Source: Bacteroidota bacterium
GTDB lineage: Bacteria > Bacteroidota > Bacteroidia > UBA7662 > JAIXUI01
Direction of reading: 5' to 3'
DNA length: 64,000 nt
Assembly (NCBI GenBank): GCA_027484125.1
Contig: JAIXUI010000054.1
Coordinates: 1 to 64,000, forward strand
The position numbers and the translations under genes were made by a program. Below the pieces are notes generated by a model that did not search any database, had not been told where the DNA came from, and saw only the letters and a program-made list of their open reading frames with translations. Of the stretch, positions 43,665 through 52,371 are shown one piece after another (position 1 is the stretch's first letter; every line of letters begins with the position of its first letter).

Positions 43665-44604
43665 GAATCTGAGAAAAACGCTTTTGTACTTTCAGCCAAT
43701 TGAAACGTACTGGCGACTTTCCAATCCTGATAACCATCGGTTTTTAAAAGAAAGCCCTATTGGGCTTTATCCACTTTCTTTTAAGGATCGAATAGCACAG
43801 GGCCATTACCCAGCATTTGATGAAGAGGGAATACCAGTCTTTCCGTTTTTAAAAGGAGGTAAACTGGTACACTTCTATACAGGAATGTGCAGTTTTAGCT
43901 TTGGGTTATGGGAGCTTTATTTGCTTACCGGAGATCAAAGCCACGCTGACAGACTCCTCAAAGTTGCAGGATTTATACTTAGAACAGCCATAGATGTTCC
44001 CGGCGAAGCGGCTGTTTTGCTTGATTTTGACGACGAAACAGAAACCACGGGAATTACTTGTGCCATGAATAATGGCGAAGCTATTTCTGTATTGAGCCGA
44101 GCGTTTGTCCTCACTCAAGACGATCGTTATAAAAAGTTGGCGCTGAAGTTGGCCAAAGCATTAGAGTTTCCTTATGGCCCGCATGGCCTCAATGGACATC
44201 TTCCCGATGGCGGAGAGATATGGTACCTCGAAGGAGGCAAGTACATTCTAAACGGACACATTTACACCTTATTTGGTTTATATGAACTAGGTAAAATTGC
44301 GGATGAGGTTTGGATTAAAACGCTCTTTGAAAAAGGATACGCTTCTGTAGCTTCTGCTTTGTCAAGATTTGATTCTGGTTACTGGTCTTATTACTGGCTC
44401 AACAAGCCTTATTATGTAGCAAGTATCATGTATCACAATTTGCACATTTGTCAGCTGGATGCTTTATATCAACTAACAGGAAACGAGGTGTTCAAGCAAT
44501 ATGCAGATCGTTTTCGAAGCCACGCAGCATCTCCGATTAACAGAGCTCGCGCTGCTTATAGGATAGCGAATGCCAAGTTTACTCGAATGCTAGGTAAACG
44601 ATGA
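43657..44604 (+). CDS. D-glucuronyl C5-epimerase-like protein
   Basis: A 315-residue protein matching the C-terminal catalytic region of D-glucuronyl C5-epimerases, the enzymes that turn glucuronate into iduronate in heparan-type polymers. Recognisable segments are LVHFYTGMCSFSFGLWELY, the tyrosine-rich SGYWSYYWLNKPYYVAS and MYHNLHICQLDALYQLTG. There is no signal peptide and no membrane helix, so it would act in the cytoplasm on lipid-linked glycan rather than after export. The substrate is probably one of the locus uronic acids. It overlaps the AsnB-like gene by 8 bases and the next GT by 4. Confidence 0.78.
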   Translation: MNENLRKTLLYFQPIETYWRLSNPDNHRFLKESPIGLYPLSFKDRIAQGHYPAFDEEGIPVFPFLKGGKLVHFYTGMCSFSFGLWELYLLTGDQSHADRLLKVAGFILRTAIDVPGEAAVLLDFDDETETTGITCAMNNGEAISVLSRAFVLTQDDRYKKLALKLAKALEFPYGPHGLNGHLPDGGEIWYLEGGKYILNGHIYTLFGLYELGKIADEVWIKTLFEKGYASVASALSRFDSGYWSYYWLNKPYYVASIMYHNLHICQLDALYQLTGNEVFKQYADRFRSHAASPINRARAAYRIANAKFTRMLGKR

Positions 44605-45788
44605 AAAGAAAAGTCTGTTTGTTTGTGGGAGGTTTTCCAAGCGAAGACAATCCGGCACATGGCGTTTTCAATCTTCGTGCAGCACAAGGTTTGGCACCTT
44701 TGGTAGATCTAACGGTTGTGCAACTACGAATGTGGCTTCCCAAAAGAAAGTTTAAAAGTGTTAGCCAGCATCCTGACGGCTTTAAGCTTATCGTACTATG
44801 TATTCCTTTTATTCCGAAGTTTGAAAACGCACTTCTGAATCTTAATTCTCTGGTTATAGCCATTATTTCTTCTTTACTCCTTGCTAAAGAAAGAAGGCAA
44901 TTTGAAGTGGTACATTCTGTTAGTACACTTACTGGTATTGTACCCGCACTTTGGCCAGGAAAGCAAAAGTTTGTTCATGTGGTACAGTCTATAGGGGCAG
45001 ATTTAAACTCCGAAATGCCTGTTGTGAAAAACAGCTGGGCGGTTAAAAAGCTTCTGAAATCAATTGACTCTGCTACTTTTAATAGTAAGCAGCTGCTATC
45101 GCAATACGAAAGCTTATTAGGAAAAGCCCCCCATTCAAGAATAATCTACCGTGGCGTAAACGTAGACAAATTCACTGCACAACCCTTTCCAAAGGAAGAA
45201 TCAATTTCTTTTCTTTTTATCGGAGGGCTTCCCGCTTACCCTAATTTTGTATTCAAGGATAATACGAAGGGAGGAAAAACACTGATGGAGGCATGGAAAC
45301 AAATAGACGCGATGGAATTTCAACTGCGTCCGAGGTTGGTGTTTGCGGGTCCAGAATCGGTAAAACCCGAGTCGGAAATGTGGAGAAAATCGCTTCGATA
45401 TCCTGAAAGTGTTGAAATGCCCGGTGTCATAAAACCGGCAGATCTTCAGAAAAGAATGGCTGAAAGTGCGGCAGTAATTGTTCCATCTATGGAAGAAGGC
45501 CTACCCAATGCTGGAATGGAAGCAGCAGCTTCAGCCAGAATGCTGATTGCCACTCCGGTAGGCGGAATCCCTGAAATTACCAGGGACCGCGAAACGGCTT
45601 TGATTTTTCCGGCTGGAAATGCCAATGAATTGGCAAAGTGCTTAGAAGAAGCCATTCGAAATCCTGAAACCACCCGCCAACGTGGTGAAAAAGCCAGAGA
45701 ATTGATGGTATTGCACTTTCGCCATACCGATTTTGCTCCTCAATATGCGAGTTTGTATGAGGAGTTAATCAACTTGAAAAAAGACTAA
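44601..45788 (+). CDS. Glycosyltransferase family 4
   Basis: A 395-residue GT-B enzyme. Readable parts are the N-terminal LFVGGFPSEDNPAHGVFN, YRGVNVDKF at the domain linker, FLFIGGLP, and the donor-binding MEEGLPNAGMEAAASARMLIATPVGGIPE, which contains the conserved E-x7-E pattern of GT4. It should be a cytoplasmic retaining transferase adding one sugar of the repeat unit. Donor unknown. Overlaps of 4 bases upstream and one base with the epimerase gene downstream show tight coupling. Confidence 0.9.
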   Translation: MKRKVCLFVGGFPSEDNPAHGVFNLRAAQGLAPLVDLTVVQLRMWLPKRKFKSVSQHPDGFKLIVLCIPFIPKFENALLNLNSLVIAIISSLLLAKERRQFEVVHSVSTLTGIVPALWPGKQKFVHVVQSIGADLNSEMPVVKNSWAVKKLLKSIDSATFNSKQLLSQYESLLGKAPHSRIIYRGVNVDKFTAQPFPKEESISFLFIGGLPAYPNFVFKDNTKGGKTLMEAWKQIDAMEFQLRPRLVFAGPESVKPESEMWRKSLRYPESVEMPGVIKPADLQKRMAESAAVIVPSMEEGLPNAGMEAAASARMLIATPVGGIPEITRDRETALIFPAGNANELAKCLEEAIRNPETTRQRGEKARELMVLHFRHTDFAPQYASLYEELINLKKD

Positions 45789-46909
45789 TGAAAAAGAAAA
45801 TACTGTTTGTTTTTGGCACCAGACCTGAAGCCATAAAGATGGCTCCTCTGGTTCGCTCTTTTGCTGCATTAACAGATCGCTTCGATGTTCGCGTTTGTTT
45901 AACCGGACAACATCGCCAGATGCTCGATCAGGTGATGGAGTTTTTTGATTTGAAGGCCGACTACGACCTCAATCTGATGTTGCCTAATCAAACCCTTTTC
46001 GACATTACAGCTAATGCGCTAAAAGGGCTTGAGCCGGTACTTGAAGATTTTCAGCCAGACGGCGTATTTGTTCAAGGCGACACCACCACCGCTTTTGCTG
46101 GAGCACTTGCTGCATTTTATAAGAAGGTGAAAGTGCTTCACTTAGAAGCCGGGCTGCGTTCCGGACAGAAATACTCCCCTTTCCCTGAAGAAATTAATAG
46201 GATTCTTGCTGGCCACATAGCAGATTTCCACTTCGCACCAACTCCTCAAGCGCAGCAGAATTTGGCTTCTGAGGGAATCAAAGACAACGTTTGGGTGGTA
46301 GGGAATACTGTAATTGATGCCTTGCTCTTGGGGTTAGACCTCATTAAAACACGTGGTGAAAAACCATATCAGGAGAAATTTAGTTTTCTAAAACCAGGTT
46401 TGAGAACCATTTTGGTAACTGGCCATAGAAGGGAAAGCTTTGGAAAGCCTTTCGAAGCCATTTGTAATGCTATTAACACGCTCGTGAATGAATTCGATGA
46501 CGTGCAAGTGGTTTACCCGGTTCATTTGAATCCGAACGTTAGAGAAGTGGTTTACAAAACACTTTCCGGAAACGACCGGATTCACCTGATTGAGCCACTT
46601 GACTACCCCTATTTGATTTGGCTGATGAGCCAAAGCTACCTGGTGCTCACCGATTCCGGTGGTATTCAGGAAGAAGCACCATCCTTAGGTAAGCCGGTAT
46701 TGGTAATGCGTGAAGTAACAGAGCGAATAGAAGGGATTCAAGCCGGTACAGCGCTTTTAGTTGGAACTGATGAAGAGAAAATTCTTATGGAAGCGCGTAA
46801 GCTACTGACTTCACAAGAAGCGTATGCTCAGATGTCTAACGCTACGAATCCTTATGGGGATGGAACTACTTCTGCAATGATTGCTGATTTGACTTGGAAT
46901 AACCTTTAA
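45788..46909 (+). CDS. wbpI: Non-hydrolysing UDP-GlcNAc-type 2-epimerase (WecB/WbpI)
   Basis: A 373-residue GT-B-fold 2-epimerase with the WecB hallmarks FGTRPEAIKMAPLV, LTGQHRQMLDQVM, VQGDTTTAFAGALAA, HLEAGLRSG, EEINR, GHRRESFGKP and LTDSGGIQEEAPSLGKPVLVMR. WecB converts UDP-GlcNAc to UDP-ManNAc; WbpI performs the same inversion on UDP-2,3-diacetamido-glucuronate. Because wbpB follows by 16 bases and wbpD and wbpE lie within 7 kb, WbpI is the more economical reading, though sequence alone does not separate them. No other UDP-ManNAc-using gene is obvious nearby. Confidence 0.88.
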   Translation: MKKKILFVFGTRPEAIKMAPLVRSFAALTDRFDVRVCLTGQHRQMLDQVMEFFDLKADYDLNLMLPNQTLFDITANALKGLEPVLEDFQPDGVFVQGDTTTAFAGALAAFYKKVKVLHLEAGLRSGQKYSPFPEEINRILAGHIADFHFAPTPQAQQNLASEGIKDNVWVVGNTVIDALLLGLDLIKTRGEKPYQEKFSFLKPGLRTILVTGHRRESFGKPFEAICNAINTLVNEFDDVQVVYPVHLNPNVREVVYKTLSGNDRIHLIEPLDYPYLIWLMSQSYLVLTDSGGIQEEAPSLGKPVLVMREVTERIEGIQAGTALLVGTDEEKILMEARKLLTSQEAYAQMSNATNPYGDGTTSAMIADLTWNNL

Positions 46910-46925
46910 TTTGACCACCAGAACG

Positions 46926-47960
46926 ATGTCTGAAATTGTAAAATTTGTTGTTGCGGGCTGCGGCCATATTGGCAAGCGCCATGCTGAAATGATAGTTCGA
47001 AATCCGGAAGCTGAATTGGTAGCGATGATCGATACCAACCCTGCCATGGAAGCGGAAGTCAAAGAAAAGTTTAACGTTCCGTTTTTCACCTCTTTGGAGG
47101 CGTTTTTCGCTTCAGGGTTGAAAACAGACGCTGTTACTGTTGCCACTCCCAATGGAGTGCATGCTTCTTTAAGTATTCAAGCACTTGAAAATAGCTGCCA
47201 TGTAATCATTGAAAAGCCAATGGCATTGACTAAGGCAGACTGTGAAAAAATCATTTTCAAGTCGCTTCAAATGTCTAAAATGGTTTTTGTGGTAAAACAA
47301 AACCGCTACAGCCCACCCTCAAAATGGTTGAAAGAAGTGGTTGAGAAAAAAATCATCGGAGATGTGCTCATGGTACAAACCAATTGTTACTGGAACCGAG
47401 ATGAGCGTTATTACAAAAAAGGCGGATGGAAAGGTTCTCGAGAGTTAGATGGCGGAACACTGTTTACCCAGTTCAGCCACTTTGTGGACATCATGTATTG
47501 GGTTTTCGGAGATGTGAAAAACATCAAAGCCAACTTTGCCAACTTTAATCACCAAAGCACCATTGAGTTTGAAGATTCAGGCATGGTAGTTTTCGATTTC
47601 ATTAACGGAGGTATGGGAGTAATCAATTATTCCACATCCGTTTGGGATAAAAACATGGAAAGCTCCATGACAGTGGTGGGTACGAAAGGAAGTTTGAAAA
47701 TCGGCGGACAGTACATGAATGAAGTGGAGTATTGCCACATCGAAAATTATACCCTTCCACAATTGGCAGAAACCAACCCACCAAACGATTATGGACCCTA
47801 TAAAGGTTCGGCTGCCAACCACCATTATGTGATAGAGAACGTAGTAGATACGCTTCTTGGAAGAGGAAAAATTGACACCAATGCCTTAGAAGGCCTCAAG
47901 GTCGTGGATATTATTGAGCGTATTTACGAGCATAATCCGTTTATCGGGCAGGCAGAATAA
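46926..47960 (+). CDS. wbpB: UDP-GlcNAcA 3-dehydrogenase (WbpB/WlbA-type oxidoreductase)
   Basis: A 344-residue Gfo/Idh/MocA oxidoreductase: N-terminal NAD domain with VVAGCGHIGKRHAEM, EKPMALT with the conserved lysine, then a C-terminal alpha/beta domain (KGGWKGSRELDGGTLFTQFSHFVD). This set of motifs identifies WbpB/WlbA, which oxidises the 3-position of UDP-GlcNAcA for transamination. I chose the ATG at 46926 (SEIVKFVVAGCG); an upstream TTG at 46911 is in frame but adds only five residues. Partner genes are wbpE, wbpD and the 2-epimerase. Confidence 0.92.
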   Translation: MSEIVKFVVAGCGHIGKRHAEMIVRNPEAELVAMIDTNPAMEAEVKEKFNVPFFTSLEAFFASGLKTDAVTVATPNGVHASLSIQALENSCHVIIEKPMALTKADCEKIIFKSLQMSKMVFVVKQNRYSPPSKWLKEVVEKKIIGDVLMVQTNCYWNRDERYYKKGGWKGSRELDGGTLFTQFSHFVDIMYWVFGDVKNIKANFANFNHQSTIEFEDSGMVVFDFINGGMGVINYSTSVWDKNMESSMTVVGTKGSLKIGGQYMNEVEYCHIENYTLPQLAETNPPNDYGPYKGSAANHHYVIENVVDTLLGRGKIDTNALEGLKVVDIIERIYEHNPFIGQAE

Positions 47961-47974
47961 GATTGCCTCCGGAA

Positions 47975-48751
47975 ATGAAGATTATTGTTTCACACGATGT
48001 TGACCACCTTCGATTAGGGGAACATCTCACAGACCGTTATTTGCCGGGAACGCTTTATCGTTCGATAATTTCGAAGATGAAAGGCGAGCCCTTTAATTTC
48101 TGGAAGCGTTTCGCCTTCAGGACGGAGAGGCTACGCGAGCTTAGGGCATTTAATCAAAGTTTCGGCATCAGTGAAACCTATTTTTTCGCTACACGAAAAG
48201 GATTGTCACTTTCCTATGCGTATCAAGAAGCAGCACCACATATCAAGCGACTTTTTCTTGAAGGCGTAGAGATAGGGCTTCACGGCCAATCTCCCGACAG
48301 TTTAGAAGGGCTTCAGGAGGAGGTTCGTAGGTTGAAGGAAATTCATCAAGGAGAGCTTGTTGGCATTCGCAATCACTACCTTAGAAAAACCCCAAACACC
48401 TTGAAGTACATGGAGGCTTGTGGTTTTCGATATGATTCTACACATATGGGAATTGAAGCTCCATTCCAATCGGGTTCGTTGTGGGAAATTCCAATTTCAG
48501 TTATGGATGTAACAAGCCTTTCTCCCATCCATAATCATTTTCCTGAAGCTTGGGAAAACACCATGAAAACCTTGGAAGAAGCTCATGCAGCTAATTTGCC
48601 CTATTTTGTAGTGAACTTTCACGACCTATACTTCTCTGATGGTTGGAAAATGCATCGAAAATGGTACACCACCTTAATTGAGCATTTCCACCAAAAACAA
48701 TATTCCTTCATTAGTTTTAGAGAAGCGCTGACAGAACTTAGTCAGGCCTAA
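47975..48751 (+). CDS. NodB-like polysaccharide deacetylase family protein
   Basis: A 258-residue protein starting MKIIVSHDVDHLR, whose SHDVDH is the NodB metal motif. Other family features are ETYFFATR, EIGLHGQSPDS (second histidine motif), GIRNHYLR and FVVNFHDLYFSD. Members of this cytoplasmic subfamily occur in polysaccharide loci and may deacetylate an N-acetyl sugar or lipid-linked glycan. I chose the ATG at 47975; a TTG at 47963 would add four residues. A second, unrelated-looking deacetylase-type gene lies at 50.6 kb. Confidence 0.78.
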   Translation: MKIIVSHDVDHLRLGEHLTDRYLPGTLYRSIISKMKGEPFNFWKRFAFRTERLRELRAFNQSFGISETYFFATRKGLSLSYAYQEAAPHIKRLFLEGVEIGLHGQSPDSLEGLQEEVRRLKEIHQGELVGIRNHYLRKTPNTLKYMEACGFRYDSTHMGIEAPFQSGSLWEIPISVMDVTSLSPIHNHFPEAWENTMKTLEEAHAANLPYFVVNFHDLYFSDGWKMHRKWYTTLIEHFHQKQYSFISFREALTELSQA

Positions 48752-48762
48752 CGGCTAGTGAT

Positions 48763-50019
48763 TTGAGAGTTTGGATATTTAATCAATATGCGACATCGCC
48801 TAAAGAGCCAGGTGGTACCAGACACTTTTCTTTGGCAAAAGCGCTTGTGATGAAAGGGCATGAGGTAACTATTTTTGCCTCAAGTTTTCATTACAGCAAG
48901 CATACTGAAACCCAGCAATTTGAGGAATCCTCTTTTTGGAAAGAGGATTCTATTGAAGGTGTTCAATTTATTTGGTTTAAAACCATTCCTTATAAGAGTA
49001 ACAACTGGAGACGCTACTTAAACATTTTGGATTACACATATAAAATCAAAATGTTTGATTACTCCTTGTTGGAGAAACCTGACGTAATAATTGGCTCATC
49101 CTTTCACTTGCTCACTCCTTGGATATCAGGTAGGTTAGCTCAAAAACTCAGGGTTCCTTTTGTTTCAGAGATACGGGATTTATGGCCTGAAACACTTATT
49201 GCTTTAGGTACATCCAAGTACCATCCATTGGTGTTGTTGATGGCGCATTTAGAAAAGCGCATCTACCGGTCTTCCTCTCGAATTATAGTGCTTTTTCCAA
49301 AAGCGCATGAGTACATTCTAAATCTTCGGCTGGGCATTTCAAGAGATGATATTGTTCAAATTCCCAATGGCGTTGATTGTAGGCAATTTGCTGAAGAATC
49401 AACCGATACATTAGTAAGTGGAGAACCGAGTATTATTAATAAAAGATCAGAAACGTTAACCATAGTCAATGCGGGATCATTGGGCAATGTTTATTGTCTC
49501 GACAGTTTGCTCGATGCCATGAAAATCCTTCAAGATACCCAAATACCAGTACACCTTTACTTGGTTGGAGATGGAGTAAAAGCAAAAGAACTAAAAAAGC
49601 AGGCTCAAGAACTTAGGCTAGAAAATGTTACTTTTCATGAACCGGTTAGTAGGGAGCAAATACCGGCTCTGTTATCAAAAGCAGATATTTTGTATGCCAG
49701 TATAATGGACTCTCCACTATATAGATGGGGAATGAGTTTGAATAAAATAACCGAATACATGGCGGCTGCTAAACCCATTGTTTTTGGATACAATCAGCCG
49801 GATAATCCAATAAATGAATCAGGATGCGGATTTACCGTTCCTGCCAATCAGCCAAAGGCCCTAGCGGAAGTACTTCAAAAGCTGGTTGCCATGACCGAAA
49901 CAGAAAGAAAAACTTTAGGAAAGCGAGGAAGACTTTTTGCCGAGAAGCATTATGACTTTAGCATTCTTGGAGAGAAGTTAACCTCACTTTTAGAAACAGT
50001 AGTTAAAGAAAACACCTAG
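48763..50019 (+). CDS. Glycosyltransferase family 4 (WbuB/WcaI-like)
   Basis: A 418-residue GT-B transferase beginning LRVWIFNQYATSPKEPGGTRH, the characteristic WbuB/WcaI opening with the glycine-rich acceptor loop. Others are ASSFHY, SEIRDLWPETLIALG, PNGVDCRQF, LVGDGVKAKELKKQA and the MSLNKITEYMAAAKPIVFGY donor region. WbuB relatives transfer N-acetyl-fucosamine or related amino sugars. The start is a TTG at 48763; no in-frame ATG lies between the preceding stop and the conserved N-terminus. The wbpD gene follows directly. Confidence 0.88.
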   Translation: MRVWIFNQYATSPKEPGGTRHFSLAKALVMKGHEVTIFASSFHYSKHTETQQFEESSFWKEDSIEGVQFIWFKTIPYKSNNWRRYLNILDYTYKIKMFDYSLLEKPDVIIGSSFHLLTPWISGRLAQKLRVPFVSEIRDLWPETLIALGTSKYHPLVLLMAHLEKRIYRSSSRIIVLFPKAHEYILNLRLGISRDDIVQIPNGVDCRQFAEESTDTLVSGEPSIINKRSETLTIVNAGSLGNVYCLDSLLDAMKILQDTQIPVHLYLVGDGVKAKELKKQAQELRLENVTFHEPVSREQIPALLSKADILYASIMDSPLYRWGMSLNKITEYMAAAKPIVFGYNQPDNPINESGCGFTVPANQPKALAEVLQKLVAMTETERKTLGKRGRLFAEKHYDFSILGEKLTSLLETVVKENT

Positions 50020-50598
50020 ATGAAACAATACTTTGCCCATGAGACAGCAGTCGTTGATGAAGGCTGCGAAATAGGAGAAGGCACCAAAATTTGGCACTTT
50101 TCTCACGTGATGTCCAATTGCAAACTTGGAAAAAACTGCAATTTGGGACAGAATGTAGTCGTGTCACCCGAAGTGGTGTTGGGAAATAATGTGAAAGTTC
50201 AGAACAATGTTTCCATCTACACCGGGGTCACATGCGATGATGATGTATTTCTTGGCCCTTCCATGGTATTCACCAATGTTACCAATCCTCGTTCAGCGGT
50301 AAACCGTCGCGGACAGTATTCAAGAACCCACGTAGGAAAAGGAGCAAGCATCGGAGCCAATGCTACCATTGTTTGTGGCCACGATATTGGGGCGTTTGCC
50401 TTTATAGGAGCGGGTTCTGTAGTTACTAAGAACATACCAGCCTACGCCTTGGTGGTTGGAAATCCGGCTCGTCAAATTGGTTGGATGTCGGAATATGGAC
50501 ATAGGCTTGAGTTTAATGATCAAGGACTGGCCATTTGCCCAGAAAGTGGTGACCAGTATAAGCTATCCGAAAACGGAGTTAGTAAGGTAGAAGCATGA
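50020..50598 (+). CDS. wbpD: UDP-2-acetamido-3-amino-glucuronate N-acetyltransferase (WbpD)
   Basis: A 192-residue left-handed beta-helix acetyltransferase with hexapeptide repeats through about residue 150: IGEGTKIWHFSHVMSN, CNLGQNVVVS, NNVSIYTGVTCDDDVFLGPSMVF and GAGSVVTKNIPAYALVVGNPARQIGWM. The IWHFSHVM and TNVTNPRS segments are typical of WbpD/WlbB, which acetylate the 3-amino group in the UDP-ManNAc3NAcA pathway. Its start is adjacent to the GT stop, and its end overlaps the next gene by four bases. Confidence 0.92.
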   Translation: MKQYFAHETAVVDEGCEIGEGTKIWHFSHVMSNCKLGKNCNLGQNVVVSPEVVLGNNVKVQNNVSIYTGVTCDDDVFLGPSMVFTNVTNPRSAVNRRGQYSRTHVGKGASIGANATIVCGHDIGAFAFIGAGSVVTKNIPAYALVVGNPARQIGWMSEYGHRLEFNDQGLAICPESGDQYKLSENGVSKVEA

Positions 50599-51320
50599 TA
50601 GTGGCAACTAGTAGGGCCGATGATATGCAGGATTACAGCGCATTGTTGCGCCAATTCCTGGATGCCGGATATACATTTGTAGATTATCACCACCAGTCCA
50701 AAGCTGAAGGAGAAATAATCCTACGTCATGACATTGACTATGATACCGGATTTGCATTGGAAACAGCAAAGAAAGAAGCGGTACTTGGCATCCAAGCTAC
50801 TTATTTCTTTTTGTTACGGTCTGAATTTTACAACCCTTATTCAGAAGTAGATTTCCGCAATATCATGGAAATCAAAAGTCTGGGTCATACCATCAGCATT
50901 CACTTTGACCCCTTGCTGTATGTAGATTTTCACGGCGGATTGGCTGAAGAAGTCAGCATGTTTAAGGCCATGTTTGGGGAAGAAGTAAAAATGATCAGCT
51001 TGCACCGCCCCAACGAGTATTTTCAAGCACTAACAACACCAATCAACGGAATCATGCATACCTATATGCCACGCTTCTTTAAAGAACTGGCCTATTATGC
51101 AGATTCGACCGGTAAATGGCGCTTTGGGCATCCGCTTGATTCGGAAGTATTTAATCAGAAGAAAAGTCTTCAGCTTTTGATTCATCCGGTATGGTGGTGT
51201 GTTCCGGGAGCGGATCAACATGAAAAACTCAGGCATTACTTTTCGACCCGAAACACCCGCATGAAAGATCTTTTTTCTGCTAACTGTATTCCATTTAGAG
51301 CAATTTATGACAGCATCTGA
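50595..51320 (+). CDS. Polysaccharide deacetylase-like protein
   Basis: A 241-residue soluble protein with RHDIDYDTGFALETA, a NodB-type Asp-containing motif, then YFFLLRSEFYNP, ISIHFDPLLY (second histidine motif) and ISLHRPNEYF, ending LLIHPVWWC. This is a distinct deacetylase-like family common in sugar-modification loci, of unproven activity. It overlaps wbpD by four bases and the formyltransferase gene by 14, so it may prepare an amino group for formylation. Confidence 0.7.
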   Translation: MIVATSRADDMQDYSALLRQFLDAGYTFVDYHHQSKAEGEIILRHDIDYDTGFALETAKKEAVLGIQATYFFLLRSEFYNPYSEVDFRNIMEIKSLGHTISIHFDPLLYVDFHGGLAEEVSMFKAMFGEEVKMISLHRPNEYFQALTTPINGIMHTYMPRFFKELAYYADSTGKWRFGHPLDSEVFNQKKSLQLLIHPVWWCVPGADQHEKLRHYFSTRNTRMKDLFSANCIPFRAIYDSI

Positions 51321-52302
51321 GCGCATAGCAGTTTTTGGCTGTAAAAGCACCACCCAGTTTCTTATTGAATCGCTGGAACAAGCGGGAGTAAGAGTAAGTC
51401 AGCTAATCACCATCAGCCCTGCCATGGGAGAGAAGCATGAAGTGGCAGACTACTCAGATTTGGCCGACTGGGCTAAAGTGAGAGGAATTGCGGTATACGT
51501 TGCAAAAACGTATTCATTAAAAAACGAGCAGGATTTAGCAACCATTGCTGCTATGAATCTTGATTTGGCGTTTGTTATTGGCTGGCAGCGTTTAATTCCC
51601 GAAGGCGTGTTGCGTAGTTTAAGAGTAGGAGCTTTCGGTATGCATGGTTCCAGCATGAATCTTCCCTTGGGACGCGGACGCTCGCCCATGAATTGGTCCA
51701 TACTTGAAGGAAGAAAGGTGTTTTATACGAATCTTTTCCAATACGATCCGGGTGTTGATTCCGGTGATGTGGTGGATACCTTCAAGTTTCAGATTCTGGA
51801 CACTGACACAGGCGAAACCATGCATTACAAGAACCTGCTGGCTATGAAGTACTTGATTGAGCGGAATTTAAAATCGTTGCTTTCAGGCCACTACTCACTT
51901 AGCGGACAACGCACAGATCTTGAACCAACCTATTATCCCAAGAGAAGTCCATCAGATGGAGCTATTGACTGGAGATTAGACGTTTTTCAACTAGAGCGAT
52001 TTATCAGAGCAGTAACGCGGCCATTTGCGGGCGCCTTTACTTTTATTGGAACTGAGCGCATCACTATTTGGTCTGCTACGGTTTTTGACCATGAAGAATA
52101 TGGCTATGGTAATTTAAAAGAAGGACAGATAGCAGCAGTTTTTCCTTCCGGCAAATTTCTAGTTAAAGCTTTTGGCGGTTTGCTTTTGGTTCAAGAATAC
52201 GAAGGAGCGACACCAGCAATTGGAACATTGATGCATGCAGGAGGAGCCACCATCAAGGTATTCCCTAGAAATTCTCAGGGATATTTTGATGTAGAAGAAT
52301 AA
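51307..52302 (+). CDS. Formyltransferase family protein (sugar N-formyltransferase-like)
   Basis: A 331-residue protein of the Fmt/ArnA-N/GART-like formyltransferase family using N10-formyltetrahydrofolate. Readable parts are VIGWQRLIP, GMHGSSMNLPLGRGRSPMNWSI (histidine of the active-site loop) and DPGVDSGDVVDTFKF, whose GVDSGD supplies the catalytic aspartate. The C-terminal domain (from about 205) is OB-like. Sugar formyltransferases such as ArnA, VioF and QdtF act on amino sugars, so an N-formylated residue is likely. It overlaps the deacetylase-like gene by 14 bases. Confidence 0.82.
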   Translation: MTASERIAVFGCKSTTQFLIESLEQAGVRVSQLITISPAMGEKHEVADYSDLADWAKVRGIAVYVAKTYSLKNEQDLATIAAMNLDLAFVIGWQRLIPEGVLRSLRVGAFGMHGSSMNLPLGRGRSPMNWSILEGRKVFYTNLFQYDPGVDSGDVVDTFKFQILDTDTGETMHYKNLLAMKYLIERNLKSLLSGHYSLSGQRTDLEPTYYPKRSPSDGAIDWRLDVFQLERFIRAVTRPFAGAFTFIGTERITIWSATVFDHEEYGYGNLKEGQIAAVFPSGKFLVKAFGGLLLVQEYEGATPAIGTLMHAGGATIKVFPRNSQGYFDVEE

Positions 52303-52371
52303 ACAAGTTTTCCGAAGACGGTTCGGCAGTTAATTTTGAAGCAGGAAAGGCGTGAAGCGCCAAACTCAACT

